From Pseudomonadota bacterium (GTDB lineage: Bacteria > Pseudomonadota > Gammaproteobacteria > Xanthomonadales > Xanthomonadaceae), in the NCBI GenBank assembly GCA_023388355.1, contig JAEWGI010000071.1, positions 62,001 through 126,000 of the forward strand: a stretch of DNA of 64,000 nucleotides, in the 5' to 3' direction. A model generated the notes under the pieces. That model saw nothing but the letters and a program-made list of their open reading frames with translations, was not told the origin of the DNA and did not search any database. Shown here one piece after another: positions 27,706 through 36,448 of this stretch (positions are counted from its first letter, which is position 1; each line of letters begins with the position of its first letter). The position numbers and the translations under genes were made by a program.

Positions 27706-27796
27706 GGCCATCCGCACCGGAGCGTCGCCAGATACTTGCGTTTGCAACGCATCGCCCGCGGTTCATGCACCGGCGCTGCGGCCTTAGAATTCACGC

Positions 27797-28909
27797 ATGA
27801 CCGAGTTCATCCCCCCCGGCACCCGCTGGGTCGACCTGCCCTCCCCCTTCCCGATGAAACGCGGCGGCGCGCTCAGCCAGGCGCGCGTGGCCTACGAAAC
27901 CTGGGGCCGCCCCGATCCTTCCGGCGACAACGCGATCCTGATCCTCACCGGCCTGTCGCCCGACGCGCACGCCGCCAGCCGCGAGGACGATCCAACCCCC
28001 GGCTGGTGGGAAGCGATGCTCGGGCCGGGCAAGCCGATCGACACCGACCGCTGGTTCGTCATCTGCGTCAACCCGCTGGGCAGCTGCAAGGGCTCCACCG
28101 GGCCGGCCTCGATCGACCCCGCCACCGGCGAACCCTATCGCCTGGCCTTTCCCGACGTTTCGATCGAGGACATCGCCGACAGCGCCGCGCACGTGGTGCG
28201 CGCGCTCGGGATCGCGCGCCTGGCCTGCGTGATCGGCAACTCCATGGGCGGCATGACCGCGCTCGCCCTGCTGCACCGGCACCCCGGCATCAGCCGCAGC
28301 CACATCAACATCAGCGGCAGCGCACGCGCCCTGCCGTTCTCGATCGCGGTGCGCTCGCTGCAGCGCGAGGCGATCCGGCTCGACCCCAACTGGGACGAAG
28401 GCCGCTACGACGAATCCACCTACCCCGAATCGGGCATGCGCATCGCGCGCAAGCTGGGCGTGATCACCTACCGCTCGGCGCTGGAGTGGGACGGCCGCTT
28501 CGGCCGCGTGCGGCTGGAGTCCGACCGTCCCGACGAGGACCCCTTCGGCCTCGAATTCCAGGTCGAAAGCTATCTCGAAGGCCACGCGCGCCGCTTCGTG
28601 CGCCGCTACGACCCCAACAGCTACCTCTACCTGAGCCGCTCGCTGGACTGGTTCGACCTGGCCGAATACGCCGGCGGCGACGTGCACGCCGCGCTGGCGC
28701 AGGTACGGGTGGAGCAGGCCCTGGCCATCGGCGCGCGCACCGACATCCTGTTCCCGGTGGAGCAGCAGGAGGAAATCGCCGAAGGCCTCGCCCGCGGCGG
28801 CGCGCAGGCGCAGTTCATCGGCATGGAATCGCCGCAGGGCCACGACGCCTTCCTGGTCGACATGGAGCGCTTCGGGCCTGCTGTGGCGGGGTTCATGGGC
28901 CGGATCTGA
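27797..28909 (+). CDS. metX: Serine O-succinyltransferase (MetX/HAT alpha/beta-hydrolase family)
   Basis: The 370-aa protein has the MetX fold: nucleophile elbow VIGNSMGGMTAL, the oxyanion block NPLGSCKGSTGP, an Asp in TDILFPVEQQ and the catalytic His in SPQGHDAFLVD. The sequence closely resembles the Xanthomonas/Stenotrophomonas proteins characterised as serine O-succinyltransferases (named cysE in some databases), which feed succinylserine into cysteine synthesis. Homoserine acyltransfer, the activity of classical MetX, cannot be excluded from sequence alone. The ATG at 27797 gives the family start TEFIPPGTRW. Confidence 0.88.
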   Translation: MTEFIPPGTRWVDLPSPFPMKRGGALSQARVAYETWGRPDPSGDNAILILTGLSPDAHAASREDDPTPGWWEAMLGPGKPIDTDRWFVICVNPLGSCKGSTGPASIDPATGEPYRLAFPDVSIEDIADSAAHVVRALGIARLACVIGNSMGGMTALALLHRHPGISRSHINISGSARALPFSIAVRSLQREAIRLDPNWDEGRYDESTYPESGMRIARKLGVITYRSALEWDGRFGRVRLESDRPDEDPFGLEFQVESYLEGHARRFVRRYDPNSYLYLSRSLDWFDLAEYAGGDVHAALAQVRVEQALAIGARTDILFPVEQQEEIAEGLARGGAQAQFIGMESPQGHDAFLVDMERFGPAVAGFMGRI

Positions 28910-29009
28910 CCGCGGACGCACGCCGCGCAGTCGTGCCGATGCACCCGCCCGCCGCGCGCCTCCCGCGCCGCATGCGATCATCGCCGACGCCCCCGCACAG
29001 CGAGCCGCC

Positions 29010-29468
29010 ATGTTCCGCGACTTCCTCCTCGCCTCCGCCCACCACCTGCTGCTGTTCGGCCTGATCGCGATGCTGGCGATGCAGTCCGCCCTGCTCTCGC
29101 GTCCGCTCGATGCGGCCGGCCTGCGCCGCCTGGTCGGCATCGACCGCGGCTACGGCGCCACCGCCGGCCTGCTCCTGCTCGCAGGCATCGCCCGCATCGG
29201 CTGGGGCGTCAAGGGCAGCGACTTCTACCTCCAGAACCCCTGGTTCCACGCCAAGTTCGGCGCCTTCGTGCTGGCCGCCCTGCTCTCGATCTGGCCCACC
29301 CTCGCCTTCATCCGCTGGCGGCGCGAGGCCGCCAGCCAGCCCGGCTGGCTGCCGGCCCCCGCGCAGATCGCCCGCGCCCGCGCCGTCGTCCGGATCGAAC
29401 TCGCGCTGATCGCCCTGATCTTCATACTCGCCGCCGGCATGGCCCGCCATGGCACCCTCGGGAGCTGA
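29010..29468 (+). CDS. DUF2214 family membrane protein
   Basis: A 152-aa protein with four predicted helices (LLLFGLIAMLAMQSALLS, GATAGLLLLAGIARIGW, FGAFVLAALLSIWPTLAFI and LALIALIFILAAGMA), matching the size and pattern of DUF2214 inner membrane proteins. Function is unknown. It lies between the serine O-succinyltransferase and a tRNA gene and appears monocistronic. Confidence 0.82.
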   Translation: MFRDFLLASAHHLLLFGLIAMLAMQSALLSRPLDAAGLRRLVGIDRGYGATAGLLLLAGIARIGWGVKGSDFYLQNPWFHAKFGAFVLAALLSIWPTLAFIRWRREAASQPGWLPAPAQIARARAVVRIELALIALIFILAAGMARHGTLGS

Positions 29469-29492
29469 CCCGGGAGCGCGCGGCCCATCCGC

Positions 29493-29498
29493 TATACT
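29493..29498 (+). promoter_or_regulatory. Putative -10 element of tRNA-Leu(CAA)
   Basis: TATACT lies 11 bp before the first base of the tRNA, the spacing expected for a very short leader. No good -35 box is found at 16-18 bp upstream (a CTGACC lies 22 bp away), so confidence is modest. Confidence 0.45.
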
Positions 29499-29508
29499 GC
29501 GCGCCCGC

Positions 29509-29595
29509 GCCGAAGTGGCGGAATCGGTAGACGCAGCGGACTCAAAATCCGCCGCCCTTAAAAGCGTGTGGGTTCGAGTCCCACCTTCGGCACCA
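29509..29595 (+). tRNA. tRNA-Leu(CAA), uninterrupted
   Basis: An 87-nt cloverleaf with acceptor GCCGAAG/CTTCGGC, anticodon stem GCGGA/TCCGC around CTCAAAA (anticodon CAA), a long variable arm and encoded CCA. Unlike the tRNA-Leu(UAA) gene at 1735-2042 it has no intron, a useful internal comparison. Confidence 0.96.
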
Positions 29596-29807
29596 GATGC
29601 GACGCATCGGATCGCGGTAGCCGATCCGGAGCGCGCCCACGGTTATAGTGCAGTCGGCAGGCTTCCCCTTCCCGATCGCGGTATCGAAGCACGATCGGGG
29701 CACGCGATGCCGGGCGTTGCCGCGGTAGAGGGAAGTTTCCTTCCACCCATGCAGGCCGGTTCCGCTTCACCGCAAGGCCTCGTTCTCGCCTCAAGCCGGG
29801 GAAAATC

Positions 29808-30275
29808 ATGCTTGAAACGTCCAGGAAAATCGCAACGCTCGCCCTGCTGGCCATCTCCCTTGCCGCCAGCGCGGGGGAGTGCGACAACGCGTGCCATGAA
29901 CTGAAAGTCGAAGAGTACTTCAACCTGTTGAGTGAAGTTTACAGGGAGGACTCGGAAGAGTCGGATATCGAGCGCCTTTTCTCGATCTTCAGTTCCGACG
30001 TGACCTATGAGCACCTCAACTACGAAGCCAGTTTCAGCCGGGAAGAGTGGAGGAATGCGTTCCTCGATAATCAAAGGCGCGGCGCGTACAGGAACGGGCC
30101 AAACCGGTTCATGAATGTCGAGCAGTACATTCATGGCAAGGGTTATGTTGCGGTTTCCTACAGCCATGTGCTCAGGTCGGAAGATGGATCCCTGTTTCCA
30201 GAAGGGGATCAGAAGCTGCTCGCGCTGTTTGGCATGACCGACGGCAGGATTTCGTCCGTGCAGGAGTACTGGTAG
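29808..30275 (+). CDS. Secreted NTF2-like / SnoaL-like hypothetical protein
   Basis: A 155-aa protein with a signal peptide (IATLALLAISLAASAGE) and two cysteines just after it (CDNAC). The mature part looks like an NTF2-like fold: an N-terminal helix (VEEYFNLLSEVYRE), then ERLFSIFSSDVTYEH and a C-terminal GKGYVAVSYSHVLRSEDG. I do not recognise a specific family. Base composition is clearly more AT-rich than the neighbours and codon use differs (AAA, TTT, GAA), suggesting recent acquisition. The gene starts about 210 bp after tRNA-Leu(CAA), a common integration site, but no attachment repeat was seen. Confidence 0.7.
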   Translation: MLETSRKIATLALLAISLAASAGECDNACHELKVEEYFNLLSEVYREDSEESDIERLFSIFSSDVTYEHLNYEASFSREEWRNAFLDNQRRGAYRNGPNRFMNVEQYIHGKGYVAVSYSHVLRSEDGSLFPEGDQKLLALFGMTDGRISSVQEYW

Positions 30276-30448
30276 CCGCGCCCGGCAAGCGTATTGGCAG
30301 GACGCACAGAACCTCGTGCCACCCATCCTGGAGTACCGCAATGAATTCGACCGGGACCGGATCACATTGCGCTAACGCAGCCGGCGCTACTGGAGCACGG
30401 GTGCGTGGTCCGGTGGCCACGCCCTCCCCTGCCCCGCTGGAGCCACGG

Positions 30449-31771
30449 ATGCGCCTGTTCCTCGCCAGTCTTGCCTGTTGTGCGCTGATGCTTGCCGGCT
30501 GCGACGACGTGTTGGTCGACGCAGCGGAGGCCGAATCCGAAACCGCCGACAGGGCCGAGGCGGCCGCGACATCCCGCATCGCGATGTCGATGCCGGCGCG
30601 CGTGGTGCGGGCGGCTCCGGCTCCGACCGCTACGCCTGCGCCGCAGCCCGCACCGGCACGCGCCGCGCCCCGCGCTGCCGCGGTCGAGCGCGTGACCGGC
30701 GGCCCCGGGCCGCGCCGGCGGGTGATCGAGCCCGATCCGCCCTTCGTCAGCACGCCGGTGGCCAGCTTCGATTCGCCCTGGGCCATGACCTTCCTTCCCG
30801 ACGGCCGCGCCCTGGTGACCGCGAAGGGCGGCGCGCTGCGGCTGGTGAACGTGTCCACCGGCCAGGTCGGCACGGTCACCGGCGTACCGAACGTGGCGGT
30901 GGGCGGCCAGGGCGGGCTGGGCGACGTGATCGTGCATCCGCAATTCGCCAGCAACCGGCGCATCTACCTGAGCTACATCGAGCGCAGCGGCGCGATCTAC
31001 GGCGCGGTGGTGGTGCACGCGCGACTCGACCTGGATTCGGCCGGCGGCGGCAACCTGTCGCAGGTCACGCGCATCTGGGAGCAGGTGCCGAAGGTCAGCG
31101 GCCAGGGGCATTTCAGCCACCGGCTGGCGATCGACTCGGCGCGCAAGCTGTGGATCACCTCGGGCGACCGGCAGAAGTTCGATCCGGCCCAGGACATGGG
31201 AACCAACCTGGGCAAGCTCATCCGCCTCAACGACGATGGCAGCGTGCCGTCCGACAATCCCTTCTTCGCCCAGGGCGGCGTTGCGGCGCAGGTGTGGACC
31301 CTGGGCCATCGCAACGCGCTGGGCATCGCCTTCGACGCCGAGGGCCGGCTTTGGGCGCACGAGATGGGGCCGGAAGGCGGCGACGAGCTCAACCTGATCC
31401 TGCGCGGGCGCAACTACGGCTGGCCGCTGGTCTCCAACGGCAGCCACTACGGCGGCGATCCGATCCCGGACCACGACACCCGTCCCGACCTGGAGGCGCC
31501 GAAGGCCTGGTGGACGCCGGTGATCGCGCCCTCGGGAATGATCATCTATTCGGGCAGCCTGTTCCGCACGTTCGAAGGCAACGCCTTCATCGGCGGCCTG
31601 GCCTCGCAGGCGCTGGTGCGGGTGCGCTTCAACGGCACCCGCGCCAGCGAGTTCCGGCGCTATCCGATGGGTCGGCGCATCCGCGAGGTGGAACAGGGCC
31701 CGGACGGCGCGATCTGGCTGCTGGAGGACGGCGGCGGCGGGCGGTTGCTGAAACTGACCCCGCCGGACTGA
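30449..31771 (+). CDS. PQQ-dependent sugar dehydrogenase-like lipoprotein
   Basis: The ATG at 30449 begins a lipoprotein signal (ASLACCALMLAGC), followed by a low-complexity Ala/Pro linker and a glucose/sorbosone dehydrogenase six-bladed propeller (about residues 105-435). Family blocks are SPWAMTFLPDGRALVTAKGG, GGQGGLGDVIVHP, GHFSHRL, LGHRNALGIAF and EMGPEGGDELNL. It resembles the soluble aldose dehydrogenase YliI, which oxidises aldoses with PQQ. The mature 440-aa protein would sit in the outer membrane or periplasm. An upstream ATG (30341) is in frame but would bury the lipobox. Confidence 0.87.
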   Translation: MRLFLASLACCALMLAGCDDVLVDAAEAESETADRAEAAATSRIAMSMPARVVRAAPAPTATPAPQPAPARAAPRAAAVERVTGGPGPRRRVIEPDPPFVSTPVASFDSPWAMTFLPDGRALVTAKGGALRLVNVSTGQVGTVTGVPNVAVGGQGGLGDVIVHPQFASNRRIYLSYIERSGAIYGAVVVHARLDLDSAGGGNLSQVTRIWEQVPKVSGQGHFSHRLAIDSARKLWITSGDRQKFDPAQDMGTNLGKLIRLNDDGSVPSDNPFFAQGGVAAQVWTLGHRNALGIAFDAEGRLWAHEMGPEGGDELNLILRGRNYGWPLVSNGSHYGGDPIPDHDTRPDLEAPKAWWTPVIAPSGMIIYSGSLFRTFEGNAFIGGLASQALVRVRFNGTRASEFRRYPMGRRIREVEQGPDGAIWLLEDGGGGRLLKLTPPD

Positions 31772-31863
31772 GCCGGCCGCGGCGTTGCCGCTGTCCGTTC
31801 CCGCCGGGCGGGCGCGTTGTCTCGAGCAAGGGCGCGCCCGCGCCGTCCCGTGCAGGCAATGGA

Positions 31864-32952
31864 ATGAAGCGGATCGCGATCTTCTGCGACGGCACCTGGA
31901 ACAGCGCCGACCAGGAAACGAACGGCGAACCCTGCCCCACCAACGTGATCAAGCTGGCGCTGCGCGGCGCGCAACGCGACGGCGCGGTGCGGCAGGTCGC
32001 GTACTACGGCCAGGGCGTGGGCACCGGCGGATCGCTCGACAAGCTCACCGGCGGCGCCTTCGGCAAGGGCCTGGACGACAACCTGTATGCGGCCTACCGC
32101 TTCCTGATGCTCAACTACGAGCCGGGCGACGAGATCTTCCTGTTCGGCTTCAGCCGCGGCGCCTATACCGCGCGCAGCCTGGCCGGCATGGTGCGCAAGT
32201 GCGGGATCCTGCAGCTGCGCCACGCGCTGCGCTACCGCGACGCGATCGCGCTGTACTGCGACGACAGCCATCCAAACGACGCGTTGGCGCAGGACTTCCG
32301 CGGCGAGTGTTCGGTGGTGGGCGCGGAGTCGATCCCGATCCGCTTCATCGGCGTCTGGGACACGGTGGGTTCGCTCGGCATCCCGGTGCGCGGCCTGCGT
32401 GCGCTGACCGCGAGCAAGTACCGGTTCCACGACGTGGAGCTGAGCGGCAGCGTGCAGCACGCCTGCCAGGCGCTGGCGATCGACGAGCGCCGCGCCCCGT
32501 TCGAGGCCGCGCGCTGGGCCCACATCCCCAAGCCCGGGCAGACGGTGGAACAGGTGTGGTTCTGCGGCGTGCACAGCGACGTCGGTGGCGGCTATCCGCT
32601 GCCCGAATCGGGCCTGTCTGACATCGCCCTGAAGTGGATGCGCGACAGGGCGCGCGAGGCAGGCCTGGCGATCGACCCGGTCGTGGACGCCGCCTATCCC
32701 CTGGAGGAAAAAGCGACCGCGAAGCTGCACGTGTCGAAGAAGGGCCTGTACCGGCTCACGCCCGGCAACGACCGCGTGATCGGCCTGGCCGCGGAACCGC
32801 GGCAGCAGCCCGACGGCACCTCCTCGCGCCGCGATCCCACCCAGTCGCTGCATCCCAGCGTGCTTGATCGCTGGGACCGCGACCCCGGCTACCGGCCGCG
32901 CAATCTGCGCGACTATCTGCGCTTGATCGGGAACGCGCGGGCGGATGCCTGA
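31864..32952 (+). CDS. DUF2235 alpha/beta-hydrolase domain protein
   Basis: A 362-aa protein starting KRIAIFCDGTWNSAD, the hallmark of DUF2235, with the nucleophile elbow FGFSRGAYTARSLAG and a VWFCGVHSDVGGGYP block holding the likely catalytic His/Asp. The domain occurs in type VI secretion phospholipase effectors (Tle families) and in house-keeping hydrolases. There are no VgrG, PAAR or immunity genes nearby and no signal peptide, so an effector role is not supported here. It follows the sugar dehydrogenase gene by 92 bp. Confidence 0.82.
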   Translation: MKRIAIFCDGTWNSADQETNGEPCPTNVIKLALRGAQRDGAVRQVAYYGQGVGTGGSLDKLTGGAFGKGLDDNLYAAYRFLMLNYEPGDEIFLFGFSRGAYTARSLAGMVRKCGILQLRHALRYRDAIALYCDDSHPNDALAQDFRGECSVVGAESIPIRFIGVWDTVGSLGIPVRGLRALTASKYRFHDVELSGSVQHACQALAIDERRAPFEAARWAHIPKPGQTVEQVWFCGVHSDVGGGYPLPESGLSDIALKWMRDRAREAGLAIDPVVDAAYPLEEKATAKLHVSKKGLYRLTPGNDRVIGLAAEPRQQPDGTSSRRDPTQSLHPSVLDRWDRDPGYRPRNLRDYLRLIGNARADA

Positions 32953-32999
32953 GGCCGGTAGCGGGGCCACGTCGACACCGGGGAAGGTCTAACAACCAC

Positions 33000-33318
33000 G
33001 TCATTCCCGCGGCTTCCAACAGACGTATGTCTGGTCAAGCGCACTGCTGTCCGGAGAATGCGAGGGGCACCCGCGATCGAGTCATGATTCGGGAGGAAGC
33101 GGCGGAACGAACGGGGAACGGGACTGGATCGCCGGTCCGAAAAACTGTCATTTCGACCGAAGGGAGAAATCTGGCCTTTGGCACGGAGGAAAAGCAGATT
33201 TCTCCCTTCGGTCGAAATGACAGAACAAGGCTCAAGCCCTCGCCGTCGAAGCTGGAATCTTCTCCGGACAGCAGTGCGCTTGACCAGACATGCGTCTGTT
33301 GAAAGCCGCGGGAATGAC
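33000..33318. repeat. Nested double palindrome between convergent genes
   Basis: An outer inverted repeat of about 57 bp (33000-33056 with 33261-33317, about two mismatches) encloses a perfect 28-bp inverted repeat (33145-33172 with 33196-33223) of family C (CTGTCATTTCGACCGAAGGG type). Related sequence recurs at 38905-39027. The region separates the 3' ends of the DUF2235 and extensin-like genes and could act as a bidirectional terminator. It holds no supported gene. Confidence 0.85.
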
Positions 33319-33346
33319 GGACGGGGGTGATCTGCTCAGAACTCTC

Positions 33347-34075
33347 CTACCGACAGATCCGTCCGCCGCCCCGGTCGAAGTGGAAGTGGTCGGCGTGGGC
33401 GGTGTTGTAGTCGGGGCCGAGCACGATGTCGAACCAGTCGCAGGCGCCGTCGCGCACGGCGCGCAGGAAGTCGGCTTCGGGCACCGTGGGCGCGGGTTCG
33501 TCGCCGCCGTTCCAGTCGGCCAGCACGCGGATGCGGCGACCGTCCTCGAGCACGAAGCCGGCGATGTCGAAGGCGTCGGCGGTGGCGTGGCGGCTGCGGC
33601 GCCCGCCCTCGCGTCCGTAGAGGTTGCGGCAGGCATACGAACCAAGGTGTTCGATGCGCGCCACCGGGCTGCCCAGGTGCGTCTGCGCGGCCTGCTGCAG
33701 CGCATGCCGTTCCCACATCGCCAGCGACAGCGCGGAGCGGCAGCTCAGGGAGAACGGGTCGCCCACGGCCACGCTGGTGCGTTCGATGCGGAAGGCGTTG
33801 TCGAAGCCGCAGCCGTCGCCGGTGCTGCGGTCTTCGACCGGCGTGGCCTGCAGCCGCGCATTGGCGAGAACGGTGCGGCAGGCCTGGCGGTCGCCGACGG
33901 CGCGGTCGAGCTTGAAGCGGGTGAGCAGGTTGGGCGGATCGTCGATGCGCAGCGGCGCCCACGGGTTCCAGCGCTCGGGCACCTGCAGGGCGCCCGACCA
34001 CAGCGCCCAGGCGGCGAACGCGACCAGCAGGAGGAACAGCAGGCCGCCGAGCGGGCGGCGGGGTTTGGTCTCCAT
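33347..34075 (-). CDS. Extensin-like C-terminal domain protein
   Basis: A 242-aa protein with an N-terminal membrane segment (LLFLLLVAFAAWALWSGAL) and an extensin-like domain related to M15-type peptidoglycan carboxypeptidases. The motifs SRHATADAFDIAGF and HADHFHFD supply the His/Asp residues expected for zinc binding. Four cysteines (GCGFDN, LSCRSA, SYACRN, GACDW) suggest an exported, disulfide-bonded domain. Role in the cell wall is inferred. Confidence 0.85.
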   Translation of the reverse strand: METKPRRPLGGLLFLLLVAFAAWALWSGALQVPERWNPWAPLRIDDPPNLLTRFKLDRAVGDRQACRTVLANARLQATPVEDRSTGDGCGFDNAFRIERTSVAVGDPFSLSCRSALSLAMWERHALQQAAQTHLGSPVARIEHLGSYACRNLYGREGGRRSRHATADAFDIAGFVLEDGRRIRVLADWNGGDEPAPTVPEADFLRAVRDGACDWFDIVLGPDYNTAHADHFHFDRGGGRICR

Positions 34076-34192
34076 CGCGGGGATTGTCGCGGTGGAGGGC
34101 CGAAGCCTGCGTGAGGGGCGCGACGCGGGAGATTCATCCGGGACCGCGAAGGATCCCGGATGCGCTTCGCCAGTCCGGGCTGCGGACGCCGC

Positions 34193-34537
34193 TCAGACGG
34201 CGGCGATAACCACGATCTCGACCTTCCACTCCGGGCGCGCGAGCTTCGCCTCGACCGTGGCGCGCGCTGGCGCATTGCCCGGCTCCACCCAGGCGTCCCA
34301 GGCGCGGTTCATGCCGGCGAAATCGGCGATGTCGGCAAGGAAGATCTGCGCGCGCAGGATGCGGCCCTTGGCGCTTCCAGCCTGCGCCAGCAGGGCGTCG
34401 ATCGCGGCCAGCACCTCGCGGGTCTGGGTTTCGATGTCGGCGCCGTCGGTTTCGGGCACCTGGCCTGCGAGATAGACCACGCCATTGTGGATGCTGGCTT
34501 CGGACATGCGCGGGCCGGCGTCGATGCGCTGGATCAT
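34193..34537 (-). CDS. RidA family (YjgF/YER057c/UK114) protein
   Basis: A 114-aa protein with the family pattern: HNGVVYLAGQVPET, the IDALLAQAGSAKGRIL helix, and the C-terminal PARATVEAKLARPEWKVEIVVIA with the substrate-binding Arg. Members with this Arg hydrolyse reactive enamine/imine intermediates to ketones. Monocistronic. An internal ATG at 34507 is possible but would cut the first strand. Confidence 0.92.
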   Translation of the reverse strand: MIQRIDAGPRMSEASIHNGVVYLAGQVPETDGADIETQTREVLAAIDALLAQAGSAKGRILRAQIFLADIADFAGMNRAWDAWVEPGNAPARATVEAKLARPEWKVEIVVIAAV

Positions 34538-34690
34538 GTGGGCGTTCCTGGGAATGGGAGGCGCACGATATTCCAGGAGGCCATCCGGGTGGAAGCGTGG
34601 CGGCAGGAATTCCGCCTTGCCAGATCCGGCCGGGATCGCGCCGGCCGGCCCGGCGCCGGAGTTGGACCGGGGCTGGACGCCCCGGGACCG

Positions 34691-35158
34691 TCAGGCCTGC
34701 GCCGCGCGGCCGTTCTGCTTCTCGTCCTCGGTCGCCTCGCGCACGTCCAGCACGCGCACGTCGAAGTGCAGGGTCTGGCCGGCGAGCGGATGGTTGCCGT
34801 CGATGCGCACGCGGTCGTCGGCCACCTCCACCACGGTCACCAGCAGCGGTCCGCGCTCGGTACGGGCCTCGAACTGCATGCCCGGCTCGACCCGCTCGAC
34901 GCCCTTGAACGAATCGCGCGGCAGATCCTGCACCATGCCCTCGTTGCGCACGCCGTAGCCCTCCTCGGGCTTGACGTCGACCTTCAGCGCGTCGCCGGCC
35001 TTGCGCCCGGCCAGGGCTTTTTCCAGGCCAGGAATGATGTTGCCGGCGCCGTGGAAGTAGTGCAGCGGGCGGTCTTCGGACGACTGGTCGATGATCCGGC
35101 CATCGTCGTCGGTCAGGGTGTAGTGGATGCTGGCGATGCAGGCAGCCGTGATCTCCAT
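34691..35158 (-). CDS. slyD: FKBP-type peptidyl-prolyl isomerase, SlyD-like
   Basis: A 155-aa protein with the split FKBP domain (ASIHYTLTDDDGRIIDQS; LHYFHGAGNIIPGLEKALAG) and the inserted IF chaperone domain (PEEGYGVRNEGMVQDLPRDSF), as in SlyD. The C-terminus lacks the long His-rich metal tail of E. coli SlyD, which is common outside enterics. Cytoplasmic folding factor. Confidence 0.93.
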   Translation of the reverse strand: MEITAACIASIHYTLTDDDGRIIDQSSEDRPLHYFHGAGNIIPGLEKALAGRKAGDALKVDVKPEEGYGVRNEGMVQDLPRDSFKGVERVEPGMQFEARTERGPLLVTVVEVADDRVRIDGNHPLAGQTLHFDVRVLDVREATEDEKQNGRAAQA

Positions 35159-35347
35159 GGAGATGCTCCTCGGAAGCGGGGTGAAGGGGGGAATCGCGTC
35201 GGATCGCTAACAGGCACCGGAAGCAGACACGGTGCAGCGACGCCCGGACACCTTAACGACCGGGCGCCCGCGAAGCAAATCGCGCCCGTCGCCGGGGCGG
35301 CGGAAAACCGGGCCTTCAGGTTCCGGATCCCGGGCCGATAACACGGC

Positions 35348-36436
35348 GTGGACAGCTCCAATCCGACCCCGGCGATGGCGAACTACGCGACCGCCGACGA
35401 ACGGCGCGCGCGCGAACTCCAGTTCGTCCGCCGCATCCACCGCATGCGGATGCTTGGCACGGTGCTGTGCGCGCTTCCGATCGCCTCGGTGCTGGAGGAG
35501 CGCGGCGTCGGCCCGGTTGCGTGGCTGCTGATGGCGCTCAACGCGCTGCTGTGGCCGCAGCTGGCGAACCTGTACAGCCGCCGCGCGCGCGATCCTGTGG
35601 CCGCGCAGTTCCGCTGCCTGCTGCTGGATTCGGCCGCGTCCGGCGCGTGGATCGCGGCGATGGGGCTCAGTGCCGCGCCCTCGGCGCTGTTCCTCACCAT
35701 GGCCACCGCCGACAAGATCGCGGCCGGCGGCTGGACCCTGATGCGACGCGCCACGGTCGCCATGGTGCTTGCCTTCCTCGCGGTCTGGAGCCTGATCGGC
35801 TTCCCGTACCAGCCGCTGACCTCGCATCGCACCCTGCTGCTGTGCGGCCCGTTCCTGTTCATCTACGCCGTGTCCCTGAGCCTGGTCACCAACCGCCTGG
35901 GCAAGCGGATCAGGGTCCAGAACCGCGAGCTCGAGCATCGCAACCGCACCGATCCGGCGGTGCAGATGCCCAACCGGCCCTACTTCGAATCGGTGGCGGC
36001 GCAGGAGCTGTCGCACTACCACCACTCGCGGCGTCCGGCCGCGCTGGTGCTGCTGGACGTGGACAACTTCAAGTCGATCAACGACCGCTACGGCCACGTG
36101 ACCGGCGACGCGGTGCTCAAGCGGATCGCCACCCTGCTGCGCGAAAGCGTGCGCGACACCGACCTGCCCGCGCGCTGGGGCGGCGACGAATTCGCGCTGC
36201 TGCTGGTGGACACCACCCTGTCGCGGGCGGCCGAGGTTGCCGAGCGCATCCGCCGCGATGCGGCGGCGCTCCGCTTCGAAGCCGAGCCCGGACTCTCCTG
36301 CGCCCTCAGCATCGGCGTGGCTGCGGCCTCGTCCGAAGTCGCGACGCTCGATGCCTGGGTCCGCGCCGCCGACGCCGCCCTCTACCGCGCCAAGGCCGCC
36401 GGCCGCGACCGGGTGGTGCAGGCGCCGCAGGCGTAG
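35348..36436 (+). CDS. Membrane diguanylate cyclase (MASE2-like sensor + GGDEF)
   Basis: The 362-aa protein has a hydrophobic N-terminal half with about six helices resembling MASE2 (RIHRMRMLGTVLCALPIASVL...), then a GGDEF domain (about residues 195-360). The catalytic motif is intact (ARWGGDEFALLL) and an RxxD inhibitory site lies five residues before it (RDTD), so product feedback is expected. The usual DPLTGLPNRR entry motif is altered to DPAVQMPNRPYF. The start is GTG at 35348, with an alternative ATG at 35375. It is one of three GGDEF genes in this window. Confidence 0.9.
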   Translation: MDSSNPTPAMANYATADERRARELQFVRRIHRMRMLGTVLCALPIASVLEERGVGPVAWLLMALNALLWPQLANLYSRRARDPVAAQFRCLLLDSAASGAWIAAMGLSAAPSALFLTMATADKIAAGGWTLMRRATVAMVLAFLAVWSLIGFPYQPLTSHRTLLLCGPFLFIYAVSLSLVTNRLGKRIRVQNRELEHRNRTDPAVQMPNRPYFESVAAQELSHYHHSRRPAALVLLDVDNFKSINDRYGHVTGDAVLKRIATLLRESVRDTDLPARWGGDEFALLLVDTTLSRAAEVAERIRRDAAALRFEAEPGLSCALSIGVAAASSEVATLDAWVRAADAALYRAKAAGRDRVVQAPQA

Positions 36437-36448
36437 GAGTCCCCGGCC

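Noticed and set aside
27737..27751. Terminator after ccmI
   Set aside because: The TGCGTT/AACGCA dyad has no T-tract and only a three-base loop; it could be an operator, but nothing supports a specific factor.
31864..32952. Type VI secretion effector with immunity partner
   Set aside because: DUF2235 is present, but no VgrG, PAAR, adaptor or small immunity gene lies nearby.
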